64,000 nucleotides of DNA from Coprobacillaceae bacterium UN01-12pH3A (GTDB taxonomy: Bacteria > Bacillota_I > Bacilli_A > Erysipelotrichales > Coprobacillaceae): the NCBI GenBank assembly GCA_027676805.1, contig JAQENU010000007.1:62001-126000 (forward strand), read 5' to 3'. This document shows positions 11,525-19,354 of the stretch, one piece after another. Positions within the stretch are counted from its first letter, which is position 1; each line of letters begins with the position of its first letter. The notes beneath the pieces were generated by a model that worked only from the letters and a program-made list of their open reading frames with translations, made no database searches and was not told the origin of the DNA. A program made the position numbers and the translations under genes.

Positions 11525-11965
11525 TTATTGTTTTTCAATAGCCATCATTTTTTCGATACGCTGATCGTGACGTCCTCCCTCATAATCGGTATGAAGCCAA
11601 GTATTTAATATTTCTAAAGCTAATCCTTCACCAATCACACGTCCGCCCATTGCGATCATATTGGTATCATTATGCTGACGAGTTGCTTTGGCACTAAACA
11701 GATCATGTACCAAGGCACAGCGAATACCATCTACTTTATTGGCAACGATGCTGACCCCGATTCCGGTTCCGCATACGACTACACCGCGTTCACATTCTTT
11801 ATCCGCTACTGCTTTAGCAGCTTTATAAGCATAGTCTGGATAATCCACACTGTCCTCACTGTTAGTTCCAAAATCAATGACCTCATATCCTTGAGCAATC
11901 ATTGATGCTTTTAATACTTCTTTAAGGCGATATCCGCCATGATCACATGCAATCGCTATTTTCAT
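11525..11965 (-). CDS. rpiB: Ribose-5-phosphate isomerase B
   Basis: 146 aa LacA/RpiB-fold isomerase interconverting ribose-5-P and ribulose-5-P. The N-terminal IAIACDHGGYRLKE motif and the catalytic cysteine segment VVVCGTGIGVSIVANK are intact, as is ARQHNDTNMIAMGGR. The start overlaps the tsaC stop by four bases. In B. subtilis the homologue (ywlF) occupies the same neighbourhood. A galactose-6-phosphate isomerase subunit is unlikely because only one such gene is present. Confidence 0.95.
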   Translation of the reverse strand: MKIAIACDHGGYRLKEVLKASMIAQGYEVIDFGTNSEDSVDYPDYAYKAAKAVADKECERGVVVCGTGIGVSIVANKVDGIRCALVHDLFSAKATRQHNDTNMIAMGGRVIGEGLALEILNTWLHTDYEGGRHDQRIEKMMAIEKQ

Positions 11966-12546
11966 TTCAGTTCCTCCTCAATCATTTCGATAGTGATTCT
12001 TCCTTGTCTTAATATTTTAATTTCATCTGTGGTTAAATCCACTACACTGCTAGCCTGAAGCTTGCCGCATTCTCCCTCTACGACAAACGGAATGCGTCCG
12101 TTTAGCTGTTCAAGCACTTCTTTAGTAGTGGTGGTGCTAGGTCGGTGAGAAATATTCGCACTTGTAACAAACAATGGTTTTCCTGTTTTTCGTATTAATT
12201 CACGAACAAACGCATCATCTGGTATACGAATTCCGATCGTTCCTTCTTCTTTTTTACTGTTAAGGATGACGGTAATATCTCCCGGCATAAATTTATCAAT
12301 AATCAATTGATCCCGATAGGAGACATAGACATACTCATCAAGCTCTTCTTTGTCTGACAACATCAATGTAAAGCGTTTCGACATATCTCTCTGCTTTGCT
12401 TCAATAAGACGTTCTACCGCCGTTGCCGAATCATAAATAACCCCTAATCCGTAGACCGTTTCCGTTGGAAAAGCAACGACTTTTTCTTGCTTTAAAGCAG
12501 CCGCAACATCATCTATTTCCGCTCTTTTTTTGATTTGTGTTTCCAT
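11962..12546 (-). CDS. tsaC: L-threonylcarbamoyladenylate synthase (TsaC/YrdC type)
   Basis: About 194 aa YrdC-domain protein making threonylcarbamoyl-AMP for the t6A modification at tRNA position 37. The motif VVAFPTETVYGLG (about 20-32) and SANISHRPS are diagnostic. It is the short TsaC form: the C-terminal Sua5 domain of B. subtilis YwlC (about 340 aa) is missing. A GTG at 12555 overlaps the ribosome site AGAGGTG, so the ATG at 12546 is preferred. It heads the tsaC-rpiB-glyA-upp-atp block. Confidence 0.93.
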   Translation of the reverse strand: METQIKKRAEIDDVAAALKQEKVVAFPTETVYGLGVIYDSATAVERLIEAKQRDMSKRFTLMLSDKEELDEYVYVSYRDQLIIDKFMPGDITVILNSKKEEGTIGIRIPDDAFVRELIRKTGKPLFVTSANISHRPSTTTTKEVLEQLNGRIPFVVEGECGKLQASSVVDLTTDEIKILRQGRITIEMIEEELK

Positions 12547-12617
12547 CGGCTTCACCTCTTAGACATCATATCATAAATGGAATAAAAAGGGAATTTTAAC
12601 ACAAAATTAATACCCAA

Positions 12618-12640
12618 CAAAAAAAGCACTTATCGTGCTA
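12618..12640 (-). terminator. Terminator of the SpoIIR-like gene
   Basis: AGCAC/GTGCT hairpin followed on the minus strand by seven to eight T, overlapping the 3' end of the preceding gene. Confidence 0.75.
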
Positions 12641-12997
12641 TTCAAACAAACTGCCAATAAATGATTTTGGCTTTACATCTACCTCACAGTAATCCTTTTT
12701 TAATTCACCGCTGATTCTCTTTCCTTTTCCTTCACCGATAACCAAAACTAATTGATTATTTTCATAATTCATTTGTGGATAGAGAAGGGTCAGATCTTCC
12801 ATGACTTCGTCTTCACTAACTCCGGTAATCATTTCTTGATAACTTCCGATTATTTCATTTTTATATTGATACATCTCTGCGATATCTTCTTTTGTATTTG
12901 AATTAGCGACAATGCTGAAGGTTTTAGAAGAGGTCGGATTAGACAGTGTCATTCCAATTAAAAAGGTACAAAATATTTTTCTAAACATGTTTCTCAC
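12638..12997 (-). CDS. Short secreted protein, possible reduced SpoIIR
   Basis: 119 aa. An N-terminal hydrophobic segment (about 7-22) looks like a signal or anchor. The segment FSIVANSNTKEDIAE (about 27-41) resembles the R-x-H-V-I-A-N-S-D start of SpoIIR, the signalling protein that activates SpoIIGA in the mother cell. Position also fits: spoIIR lies between prmC and the tsaC homologue in B. subtilis. However, SpoIIR is about 200-220 aa and this protein is about half that. It may be a reduced SpoIIR, a degraded copy or an unrelated secreted protein. The identification is tentative. Confidence 0.45.
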   Translation of the reverse strand: MRNMFRKIFCTFLIGMTLSNPTSSKTFSIVANSNTKEDIAEMYQYKNEIIGSYQEMITGVSEDEVMEDLTLLYPQMNYENNQLVLVIGEGKGKRISGELKKDYCEVDVKPKSFIGSLFE

Positions 12998-13179
12998 CTC
13001 ATTTGGATTATGACCATTCCCTCTTTTTTTAAACTATAAAGAAAAGAAAATAGAAGACTTTATTTCTTTCTATCTATTGAATACGTATAATAAAGTCAAA
13101 GGCTCGGGTATGTTAGCTAAAATGGTCGAGAGACTAATATTGAAAGAACTTATAATAGAAAATGTAAGGAGGAATATCT

Positions 13180-14049
13180 ATGCAGGAACAAATTGAGGCG
13201 GTGCAGCGCATGCAGGATTACATTGAAACACATTTAGAAGAAAATATTACACCTGCCGATTTATCAAGGGCATCCTTGTTTTCTCCTTGGTATTCTAGGC
13301 GCTTATTCATCAAACAATTAGGCTTGTCTCCGGCAGATTATATTCGTAAGCTAAGACTGTCAAAATCCGCCCTTAGACTGCGTGATAAGCCATGCAAGAT
13401 TATTGAAATTGCATTTGACTTAGGTTTTAAAAGTGTCGATGGCTATCAGAGGGCTTTTCAGCGAGAATTCGGTTGTAATCCCAGCGAATATGCCGCTCAT
13501 CCAGTCCCTATATACTTATTTACCCCTTATGGCGTTAAATTCAGACATATTGAAAGGAGAATGCATATGTTAAATTCAAAAAATATTTTTATTCAAGTCA
13601 TTGATAAGCCCGCCCGAAAAGTCATAGTGAAAAGAGGCATCCATGCGAATGATTACTGGTCTTATTGTGAAGAAGTGGGATGTGATGTCTGGGGACTTCT
13701 TCAAAGCATCAAATCGATTAGTGGTGAACCTGTCTGTCTTTGGCTTCCTGAACGTTATCAGTTACCGCAAACATCCCAATATGTTCAAGGAGCAGAAGTG
13801 CCTTTAGAATATGACGATGTTATTCCAAACGGACTGGATATCATTGAATTGCCAGCTTCTAAATATCTGATGTTTCAAGGAGAACCGTTCAACGAAGAAG
13901 ATTACTGTGAAGCCATTGAACTGGTTCAATCCGCTATTGAAAAATATGATCCTGCCATTATTCATTATCAATGGGATCATGACAATCCAAGGATTCAGCT
14001 TGAGCCTATCGGAACAAGAGGGTATATTGAATTAGTGCCTATTAAATAA
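13180..14049 (+). CDS. AraC-family regulator with GyrI-like effector domain
   Basis: 289 aa. Residues about 1-105 hold two AraC helix-turn-helix units (ADLSRASLFSPWYSRRLF, then IIEIAFDLGFKSVDGYQRAF ending in the GCNPSEY signature). Residues about 130-289 form a GyrI/SOUL-like small-molecule-binding domain, the layout of Rob and multidrug or lantibiotic-responsive regulators. The start has a GGAGG ribosome site. It stands alone on the plus strand between minus-strand genes and converges on an ECF transporter gene, sharing a bidirectional terminator. Its targets cannot be read from the window. Confidence 0.9.
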   Translation: MQEQIEAVQRMQDYIETHLEENITPADLSRASLFSPWYSRRLFIKQLGLSPADYIRKLRLSKSALRLRDKPCKIIEIAFDLGFKSVDGYQRAFQREFGCNPSEYAAHPVPIYLFTPYGVKFRHIERRMHMLNSKNIFIQVIDKPARKVIVKRGIHANDYWSYCEEVGCDVWGLLQSIKSISGEPVCLWLPERYQLPQTSQYVQGAEVPLEYDDVIPNGLDIIELPASKYLMFQGEPFNEEDYCEAIELVQSAIEKYDPAIIHYQWDHDNPRIQLEPIGTRGYIELVPIK

Positions 14050-14053
14050 CAAA

Positions 14054-14085
14054 GCCCCGATAGCATAAATATGCTATCGGGGTAT
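14054..14085 (+). terminator. Bidirectional terminator between araC-type gene and ECF S-component
   Basis: Perfect 12-bp arms CCCCGATAGCAT/ATGCTATCGGGG with a 4-nt loop in the convergent intergenic space. The tails are short, with a moderate T-rich tract on the plus side. Confidence 0.75.
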
Positions 14086-14087
14086 TA

Positions 14088-14702
14088 TTATGATTTCAGT
14101 TTTCTTGTCTGCAATGCTTTTACTGCTGCCAAACAAATGACTGCCGCCAGCAAAATCTCTAAAATCCCATTTGTTAGAATCGTTGTCAACAAAACAGTGA
14201 ATAAAGCTGAATATTCAATGCTTCTTACAGCTGCATAAGCAGGTCCAAAGAAAAGATAAATTCCGCCTAACACTAAAAGCGTATTCGTTAATGTTCCTAC
14301 ACATGCACTGAGTATGATCCGACCGGTATCATTTATATAGGAAGCAAGTCGTTCATAGATCACTCCGCTGCTCCATCCCAGCAGTATTCTTGGTAAAACC
14401 GCAATGATCAGGCTATATCCATTTCCGTTTACTGCTCCCACACTAATAAAAGGAGAGAACACAAAAGAAGTTAAAGTCGGCTGCAATGTATTGATGATCA
14501 CTGAACTGATGCCAAATAAAGCCCCCATCATCATCCCTTCTTTTTTACCTAATACCATCGCCGTAATTAAGACCGGGATATGCATGGTGGTAATGCGTAA
14601 TACACCTAACGGAATATACCCTAACGGGGTAAACATCATGATAACTAAAACAGCGCTCATCATCGCTAAAAAAGCCATTTTAAAAATTTTTTTATTTTTC
14701 AT
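14088..14702 (-). CDS. ECF transporter substrate-binding (S) component, possibly pantothenate-type
   Basis: 204 aa with about six membrane helices. The pattern TPLGYIPLGVLRITTMHIPV, followed by GKKEGMMMGALFGISS, resembles vitamin S-components, closest in my judgement to the PanT-like group. Such proteins capture a vitamin and pass it to a shared EcfA/A'/T motor, which is not encoded in this window. The ATG at 14702 has a GGAGG five bases upstream; a longer frame adds only 12 poorly supported residues. Substrate assignment is inference. Confidence 0.75.
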   Translation of the reverse strand: MKNKKIFKMAFLAMMSAVLVIMMFTPLGYIPLGVLRITTMHIPVLITAMVLGKKEGMMMGALFGISSVIINTLQPTLTSFVFSPFISVGAVNGNGYSLIIAVLPRILLGWSSGVIYERLASYINDTGRIILSACVGTLTNTLLVLGGIYLFFGPAYAAVRSIEYSALFTVLLTTILTNGILEILLAAVICLAAVKALQTRKLKS

Positions 14703-14841
14703 ATTTTCCTCCACTATCGCTCCTATACAGGATGCCATGCGTCTTTTATATTGCCTTTTATTTAGAAGGTTAGTGTCTTTTGATCACTACCATTACTCTA
14801 TAAGGCTTTTTTATTATAGCGAATCCACATGGGATTGTCAT

Positions 14842-15474
14842 TTATTTCTTTTTTATTTTGACACTTGTCCCATTGGCTATGACGGTAATTAATCCTTCAA
14901 TAGTAATGTAGTCAAAATCAATGCCTATAATAGCATTACCGCCTTTCATCAAAGAACTGACAATCAATTCACGCATCGCACTTTCTTTCGCTTCAATCAG
15001 ACGATTGCCAAAATAACTGGATTCTGTTCCTAAAAAATTATTAGCAGAAGCACTCAGCCCACTCAACGCACCTGATCCTAAAGCAGATTGTCCGCTAATC
15101 ACACCTACATACCCACTGATTTCATACCCTTCAAAGTTATATCCAGTGGTCAGCATATGTGTATTCATATCACTTAGATCCACATATTTTTTCTTTTCTT
15201 CAAGGATATTTCGTTCAATCCTTGCTCGTCGCTTCTGTAAGAAGCGCATCATTGCTGTCTTTGTTTCATCATTAAACTGGTGTTCTTCCATTTCCATTTG
15301 AATCAGCTTGAATGTCTCATCAAATTTTTGAATGTCATTTTCATCTGATTTAATTTGAAAATGTTCCAATTTCTTATAACATTCTCCGCATAATACCTGA
15401 GTCATATCTGAATCCAAATAATATTCAGGATTACGCATTCCGGTCTTTTTGCCACAATTCATACAGATTGCCAT
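14842..15474 (-). CDS. YbjQ/UPF0145 domain protein with N-terminal zinc ribbon
   Basis: 210 aa. The N-terminus carries two Cys pairs (CMNCGKK, then CGECYKK) that look like a zinc ribbon. A charged helical linker (about 40-100) follows, and a C-terminal YbjQ-type domain (about 107-210: TGYNFEGYEISGYVGVISG, NAIIGIDFDY). YbjQ domains form pentamers of uncertain function and are often labelled heavy-metal-binding. The gene stands alone, head-on behind the ECF gene region, with its own GGAGG ribosome site. Confidence 0.78.
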   Translation of the reverse strand: MAICMNCGKKTGMRNPEYYLDSDMTQVLCGECYKKLEHFQIKSDENDIQKFDETFKLIQMEMEEHQFNDETKTAMMRFLQKRRARIERNILEEKKKYVDLSDMNTHMLTTGYNFEGYEISGYVGVISGQSALGSGALSGLSASANNFLGTESSYFGNRLIEAKESAMRELIVSSLMKGGNAIIGIDFDYITIEGLITVIANGTSVKIKKK

Positions 15475-15491
15475 TTTCTTTTCCTCCTAGC

Positions 15492-15515
15492 AAAAAAGGA
15501 CATAATCGTCCTTTT
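15492..15515 (-). terminator. Terminator after the 208-aa gene
   Basis: AAGGAC/GTCCTT hairpin with 6-nt loop followed on the minus strand by six T. Confidence 0.75.
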
Positions 15516-15518
15516 GTC

Positions 15519-16145
15519 TTATTTTTCATCTTTAATTAAAATTAATTCTTTAGCATAAGGCAGCGTTTCAATCCAATCACAAACTGTATGCCATTCTGCC
15601 AATTTATGATTTTTTCGCGCATAGTAAATATTGATCAGTGTTTCATAGTTCATGCTGCAAGTGCGCATTTGCTGATAGCTGCTTGGCAGCAATTGAATCA
15701 TGCTGTACCAAACTGTCTTGTCTTTTGTTTCTAAATATTGCTGACGCAAGGCTTCTAAAGTGTCAACGATCTGATTTAAGCAGGCTAATGTTTCTGTGTT
15801 CATATGATCATGCGAAAAATCTTCAATCGCAAAACGCTTGCTCGCTATTTTATGCATCGTTGAAGTAGAATTAGCGACAGTTCCTACCTTGTATGTATCG
15901 AATTCTTTCCACCAATATAACGGAGCCGTAATATCAACAGAAACAAAAATCTGACGTAAATATTTACGATGATCACTTCCCGCTTTAGCTAAGCGCATCG
16001 CTAAACTTAAATCATTGGGACCTAATATGTACTGGCCCTCTTCATCATAAGTACTATCCATACGATTCCAGCTATTCATCGGATTGCGTGCTCCACGAAT
16101 AGCATTTTCAAAATTCATCACACTGCTGTTTTTGATTTCTAACAT
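15519..16145 (-). CDS. Conserved hypothetical protein, distant ThyX-like features
   Basis: 208 aa soluble protein. The N-terminal half (NPMNSW, LAMRLAKAGSDHRKYLRQI, WWKEFDTYKVGTVANSTSTM) has the order expected of flavin-dependent thymidylate synthase-like folds. The clear ThyX signature RHRxxSxxExSxRY is not present; EFDTYKVGTVANSTST stands in its place. I recognise it as a widespread family in Firmicutes and phages but cannot name a reaction. It lies six bases downstream of the 91-aa gene and probably shares its transcript. Confidence 0.6.
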   Translation of the reverse strand: MLEIKNSSVMNFENAIRGARNPMNSWNRMDSTYDEEGQYILGPNDLSLAMRLAKAGSDHRKYLRQIFVSVDITAPLYWWKEFDTYKVGTVANSTSTMHKIASKRFAIEDFSHDHMNTETLACLNQIVDTLEALRQQYLETKDKTVWYSMIQLLPSSYQQMRTCSMNYETLINIYYARKNHKLAEWHTVCDWIETLPYAKELILIKDEK

Positions 16146-16150
16146 TTCAT

Positions 16151-16426
16151 TTACTCCTTTATTAAAGCATCATACCATTTTTCAATTTTCATAGGGTCTA
16201 AGCTGCTTTTAGTCAGTTCACTGCAGACACAATGAATAAGATATTTCTGCATCTTATCTCCATTTTCTCCTAAAACTTGGTAAATCGTGTCTATAATCTG
16301 TTTCCCCTCCTGATCATTATACACTTCATCTTCTAAGATGAGGGCTGTTTTATCTAATAGCTCTGCGGTACTTGTGAAAAGTTCAGATGTATCGCCTATC
16401 CAGTTTTTTATTGTTTGTTTATCCAT
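16151..16426 (-). CDS. Hypothetical 91-aa helical protein
   Basis: About 91 aa, acidic and predicted mostly alpha-helical, with two cysteines (HCVCSEL) and no membrane segment. The ATG at 16426 follows GGAAGGTG with good spacing; an upstream in-frame start adds five residues only. It precedes the 208-aa ThyX-like gene by six bases, so the two are likely one operon. I do not recognise the family. Confidence 0.6.
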   Translation of the reverse strand: MDKQTIKNWIGDTSELFTSTAELLDKTALILEDEVYNDQEGKQIIDTIYQVLGENGDKMQKYLIHCVCSELTKSSLDPMKIEKWYDALIKE

Positions 16427-16476
16427 GTTTTCACCTTCCACTTCCTATTTTATCAAAGAACAAAGAAAAAGACTAT

Positions 16477-16974
16477 TCATTTTAGTAATCTAAAAAAATA
16501 GTCACCGTATTTCTCATCATAATCAATGAGCTGGAATCCTAATGAAATGAGCAAACGCATAGAAGCCACATTGCCTTCCATGACATAGGCATCAATTTCA
16601 TTCTTTTTATAATACATAAATAAATAGTCAATCATTGCACTGACCGCTTCACGAGCAAATCCCATATGATGATAGGCTGGATGAAATGTATAGCCAATAC
16701 TCACGCTTTGCGGATTGTTGACATTCACGCCGATAAAAAGATCGCCAATCATTTCACCATGGTATTCGACAGCAAAGTTTCCGCAATCAAAATAGCCAGT
16801 AAAAGGATGCATTTTATTACGTCTGACTAATTCGGTTGCTTTTTCAATTGAATAGTCATCCCAAGACTGGTAGCGTTTAATCTCATCAAGATGACGGTAT
16901 TCAAATAAAGGATAAATATCTCTTTCTTCCAATGGTCGAATTCTCAACCGTTTGGTTTGAATAAATCCAAACAA
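16477..16974 (-). CDS. GNAT N-acetyltransferase (RimJ/RimL type)
   Basis: 165 aa single GNAT domain. The N-terminal IQTKRLRIRPLEERDIYPLF pattern and the acetyl-CoA-binding segment HMGFAREAVSAMIDYL (with the expected R/G-x-x-G/A loop) identify the family. The substrate, whether a protein N-terminus or a small amine, cannot be told. It follows prmC by nine bases and may be translated from the same transcript. Confidence 0.88.
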   Translation of the reverse strand: MFGFIQTKRLRIRPLEERDIYPLFEYRHLDEIKRYQSWDDYSIEKATELVRRNKMHPFTGYFDCGNFAVEYHGEMIGDLFIGVNVNNPQSVSIGYTFHPAYHHMGFAREAVSAMIDYLFMYYKKNEIDAYVMEGNVASMRLLISLGFQLIDYDEKYGDYFFRLLK

Positions 16975-16983
16975 GTGATCACC

Positions 16984-17844
16984 TTATTTCTTACTGATAT
17001 TTTTATAAATAAACAGCATACGATCTTTCCCATTGATATCTTTTAGTATTTCAAAAGGATAATCAGGGAAATAATGTTTAACTTCTTTTTCCATGTCTTC
17101 TTTTTGATCATATCCCATCTCAAAAGCTAAAACAGCTTTATCTTTTAAAATGGCTTCTACACTATTAAAGATCTGACGATAAAAATCAAGTCCATCCTGT
17201 CCGCCAAATAAGGCAACATGGGGTTCATGATCTTTCACTACGCTTTCGATGTCCTGCTGAACCGGAATATAAGGCGGATTAGAGACAAAGATGTCTACTT
17301 TAATTCCTGCATCAATTAATGGCTGTACCATGTCGCCTTGCATAAACGTAATCTTTGCATTATTGTTTTCAGCGTTCTTTTTCGCAGTTTCCAATGCCTC
17401 ATTAGAAATGTCTGTTGCCCAAACATTTAAGCGCGGTTCTTCACATTTTAAAGACACTGCAATAGCTCCGCTTCCAGTCCCAACATCACATAAATCAATA
17501 GGATCCAAATCTTCAAAATAATCATCAATAGCGTATAAAATATGTTCAACTAATTCTTCAGTTTCATAACGGGGAATTAAAACATCTTGGTTCACAATGA
17601 AATCTCGACCAAAAAAGTTTTCAACACCCTTGATATATTGTATGGGTCTTCCTTTTAAATATTCATTTATTCCATCTTGAAAGGAAGTTAAAACAGCTTC
17701 ATCAACCTCTTCATCCATCATCAGATAAAGTTCATGGGGTTCTTTATCAGCAAGGTGATAGAACCATACTTTTGCTACTTGGATGTCTTTTCCTTGTTCT
17801 TCCAATTGTTTTTCCGTTTGACGTATTAATTCCCTGACAGTCAT
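16984..17844 (-). CDS. prmC: Release factor glutamine methyltransferase
   Basis: 286 aa SAM-dependent enzyme that methylates the GGQ glutamine of release factors. The SAM motif DVGTGSGAIAVSL and the catalytic NPPY (VSNPPYIP) are intact; the N-terminal helical domain is present. It shares one base with prfA (TAATG), the normal prfA-prmC coupling, so the enzyme is made with its substrate. Confidence 0.96.
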   Translation of the reverse strand: MTVRELIRQTEKQLEEQGKDIQVAKVWFYHLADKEPHELYLMMDEEVDEAVLTSFQDGINEYLKGRPIQYIKGVENFFGRDFIVNQDVLIPRYETEELVEHILYAIDDYFEDLDPIDLCDVGTGSGAIAVSLKCEEPRLNVWATDISNEALETAKKNAENNNAKITFMQGDMVQPLIDAGIKVDIFVSNPPYIPVQQDIESVVKDHEPHVALFGGQDGLDFYRQIFNSVEAILKDKAVLAFEMGYDQKEDMEKEVKHYFPDYPFEILKDINGKDRMLFIYKNISKK

Positions 17845-18920
17845 TATTGTTCTTCTCCAGCTAATTTCAAGCGCTGATCTTCATTCACTAACGCTGTGAT
17901 TAAATCATCAATGCGTCCTTCCATGATACGATCCAATTGTTGTACAGAATATCCGATACGGTGATCTGTCACACGATTTTGCGGATAGTTATATGTTCTG
18001 ATTTTTTCTGCGCGATCTCCGGTTCCGATCTTACTTTTTCTTTCACTGCCGATTGCTTGTTCCTGTTCTGTAATCATCTTATCGTAAATTCTTGTGATTA
18101 AAGCTTTCATTGCTTTATCTTTATTATCATGCTGACTGCGTCCATCCTGACTTGAGGCAACAATCCCCGTTGGCAAGTGGGTAATACGCACTGCTGAATC
18201 AGTTTTGTTGATATGCTGACCACCGGCTCCTGATGCACGGTAAGTATCAATACGCAAATCACCCGGATTAATATCTACATCGACTTCTTCTGCTTCCGGC
18301 ATCACTAACACCGTTGCTGTTGAAGTATGAATTCTTCCTTGTGTTTCTGTCTTTGGCACACGCTGTACTCGATGTGACCCGGATTCAAATTTCAGCTTTG
18401 AATAAACGCCGTCCCCTTTTACCATGAAAGAAATATTACTAAATCCTCCCGCTTCGGCTTCTGTTGCTTCCATTAAATCTATAGACCATCCTTGAGACTC
18501 TGCATATTTTGTATACATACGGTAAAGGTCTCCGGCAAAAATATTTCCTTCATCTCCGCCTGCTGCTCCTCGAATTTCGACAATAACGTTTTTCATATCA
18601 TTTGGATCTTTTGGAATCAATTCTAAATGTAGTTTTTCTTCTACTTCTACTAATCTCTCTTCCAGTTCAGCTAATTCCATTTTAGCCATTTCTTTAATTT
18701 CCGGATCATTTTCCTTTGCAAGTTCTTTTGCTTCTTCAATGCCAGTTGTTACTTTTTTGTATTCCTGATATAAATCATAAGCATTTTGCAAGCTGGCTTG
18801 CTCTTTGGTCACTTCTGTCATTTTCTTGATGTCTTCTCCGATACTAGGGTCCATCAGCATCTGATTTAACTCTTCATATCGTCTCTCCATCGATTCTAAT
18901 CTATCAATCATGTTGTTCAT
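17844..18920 (-). CDS. prfA: Peptide chain release factor 1
   Basis: 358 aa. Recognises UAA and UAG. The catalytic loop GAGGQHINKTDSAVR holds GGQ, and the codon-reading loop occurs earlier in the usual place for RF1. GGAGG lies eight bases before the first ATG; a second ATG three codons later is possible. It heads the prfA-prmC unit. Upstream lies a 430-bp region carrying two putative small-RNA units rather than rpmE, which precedes prfA in many Firmicutes. Confidence 0.97.
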   Translation of the reverse strand: MNNMIDRLESMERRYEELNQMLMDPSIGEDIKKMTEVTKEQASLQNAYDLYQEYKKVTTGIEEAKELAKENDPEIKEMAKMELAELEERLVEVEEKLHLELIPKDPNDMKNVIVEIRGAAGGDEGNIFAGDLYRMYTKYAESQGWSIDLMEATEAEAGGFSNISFMVKGDGVYSKLKFESGSHRVQRVPKTETQGRIHTSTATVLVMPEAEEVDVDINPGDLRIDTYRASGAGGQHINKTDSAVRITHLPTGIVASSQDGRSQHDNKDKAMKALITRIYDKMITEQEQAIGSERKSKIGTGDRAEKIRTYNYPQNRVTDHRIGYSVQQLDRIMEGRIDDLITALVNEDQRLKLAGEEQ

Positions 18921-18991
18921 GGTTTATACCTCCAAATCTTTAATATTATATACTATTATATATAAATAATCAAAATATAATCTACTAGAAA

Positions 18992-19123
18992 CAAAAAAAT
19001 CATGATTTTCTCATGATTAATTGACAAAATGGGGAAAGGTACTGCATTGCAGTACCTTGGGGATTAGTGTAGGTGCTTATTTTGGGAGAGGGGCACCTAC
19101 ATTATTATTATTGTCCTTCGACA
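18992..19123 (-). ncRNA. Putative small RNA B (C-rich loop, paralogue of RNA A)
   Basis: A promoter-hairpin-hairpin-terminator unit with no reading frame. Minus-strand order: -10 TATTAT (19130-19135); short hairpin TGTC-GAAG-GACA; A/T-rich spacer; hairpin GTAGGTGC/GCACCTAC whose loop shows CTCTCCCA; linker with TCCCC; a palindromic hairpin AAGGTACTGCA/TGCAGTACCTT (about 19036-19058); and a final hairpin ATCATGA/TCATGAT followed by seven T (18993-19017). RNA A has the same architecture with compensating base changes. C-rich loops of this kind are typical of Firmicutes sRNAs that pair with ribosome sites (RsaE/RoxS and LhrC types). End points are estimates. Confidence 0.62.
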
Positions 19124-19144
19124 TAGAATATAATACTCAATAAA

Positions 19145-19161
19145 TATGAATTAAATATGAA
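19145..19161 (-). promoter_or_regulatory. Pho-box-like direct repeat upstream of small RNA B
   Basis: Minus-strand TTCATA-N5-TTCATA, an 11-bp period, placed nine bases upstream of the TATTAT -10, where a -35 would be. The hexamer fits the B. subtilis PhoP half-site TT(A/C/T)A(C/T)A and the arrangement fits OmpR/PhoB-class regulators. Copy A has the identical spacing. Confidence 0.5.
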
Positions 19162-19205
19162 CTTTGAAAAAAATGTTTAAATAAAAATACAAATCATTGT
19201 TTATA

Positions 19206-19315
19206 CAAAAAGACAACCACTGTTACCAGAGTGGTTGTCTTTTATGGGGAAATTTTGTAGGTTAATTGTTTGGGAGAGTTTTTCCTACAGTTATTATTAT
19301 GTTGTCCTTTGACAA
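19206..19315 (-). ncRNA. Putative small RNA A (C-rich loop, paralogue of RNA B)
   Basis: Minus-strand unit: -10 TATTAT (19320-19325); hairpin TTGTC-AAAG-GACAA; A/T-rich spacer; hairpin TGTAGG/CCTACA with CTCTCCCAAA exposed in a large loop; linker with TTCCCCA; then a strong terminator AGACAACCAC/GTGGTTGTCT followed by T-rich sequence (19207-19241). It starts about 40 bp after the tdk stop codon. Shared blocks with RNA B (AAGGACAA, ATAATAATAA, CTCTCCCA, TCCCCA) and covarying stems indicate a duplicated structured RNA. Alternative: two unrelated hairpin-rich tails of tdk, which would not explain the matching promoters. Confidence 0.65.
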
Positions 19316-19334
19316 ACATATAATAACAATTCTA

Positions 19335-19351
19335 TATGAATTATTTATGAA
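19335..19351 (-). promoter_or_regulatory. Pho-box-like direct repeat upstream of small RNA A
   Basis: Minus-strand TTCATA-N5-TTCATA, nine bases before the TATTAT -10 (19320-19325), with no separate -35 hexamer, as in activator-dependent Pho promoters. It lies four bases from the tdk stop codon. Same geometry as the copy at 19145-19161. Confidence 0.52.
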
Positions 19352-19354
19352 CAT

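Noticed and set aside
14703..14841. Riboswitch (folate, thiamine or other vitamin) upstream of the ECF S-component
   Set aside because: The 140-bp leader has no conserved core of a known vitamin riboswitch; only a weak GCATGGCATCC-type repeat is present.
18992..19315. Tandem units between prfA and tdk as a short CRISPR array or as rpmE
   Set aside because: There are only two imperfect copies with promoters and terminators, no spacer pattern, and no L31-like reading frame.
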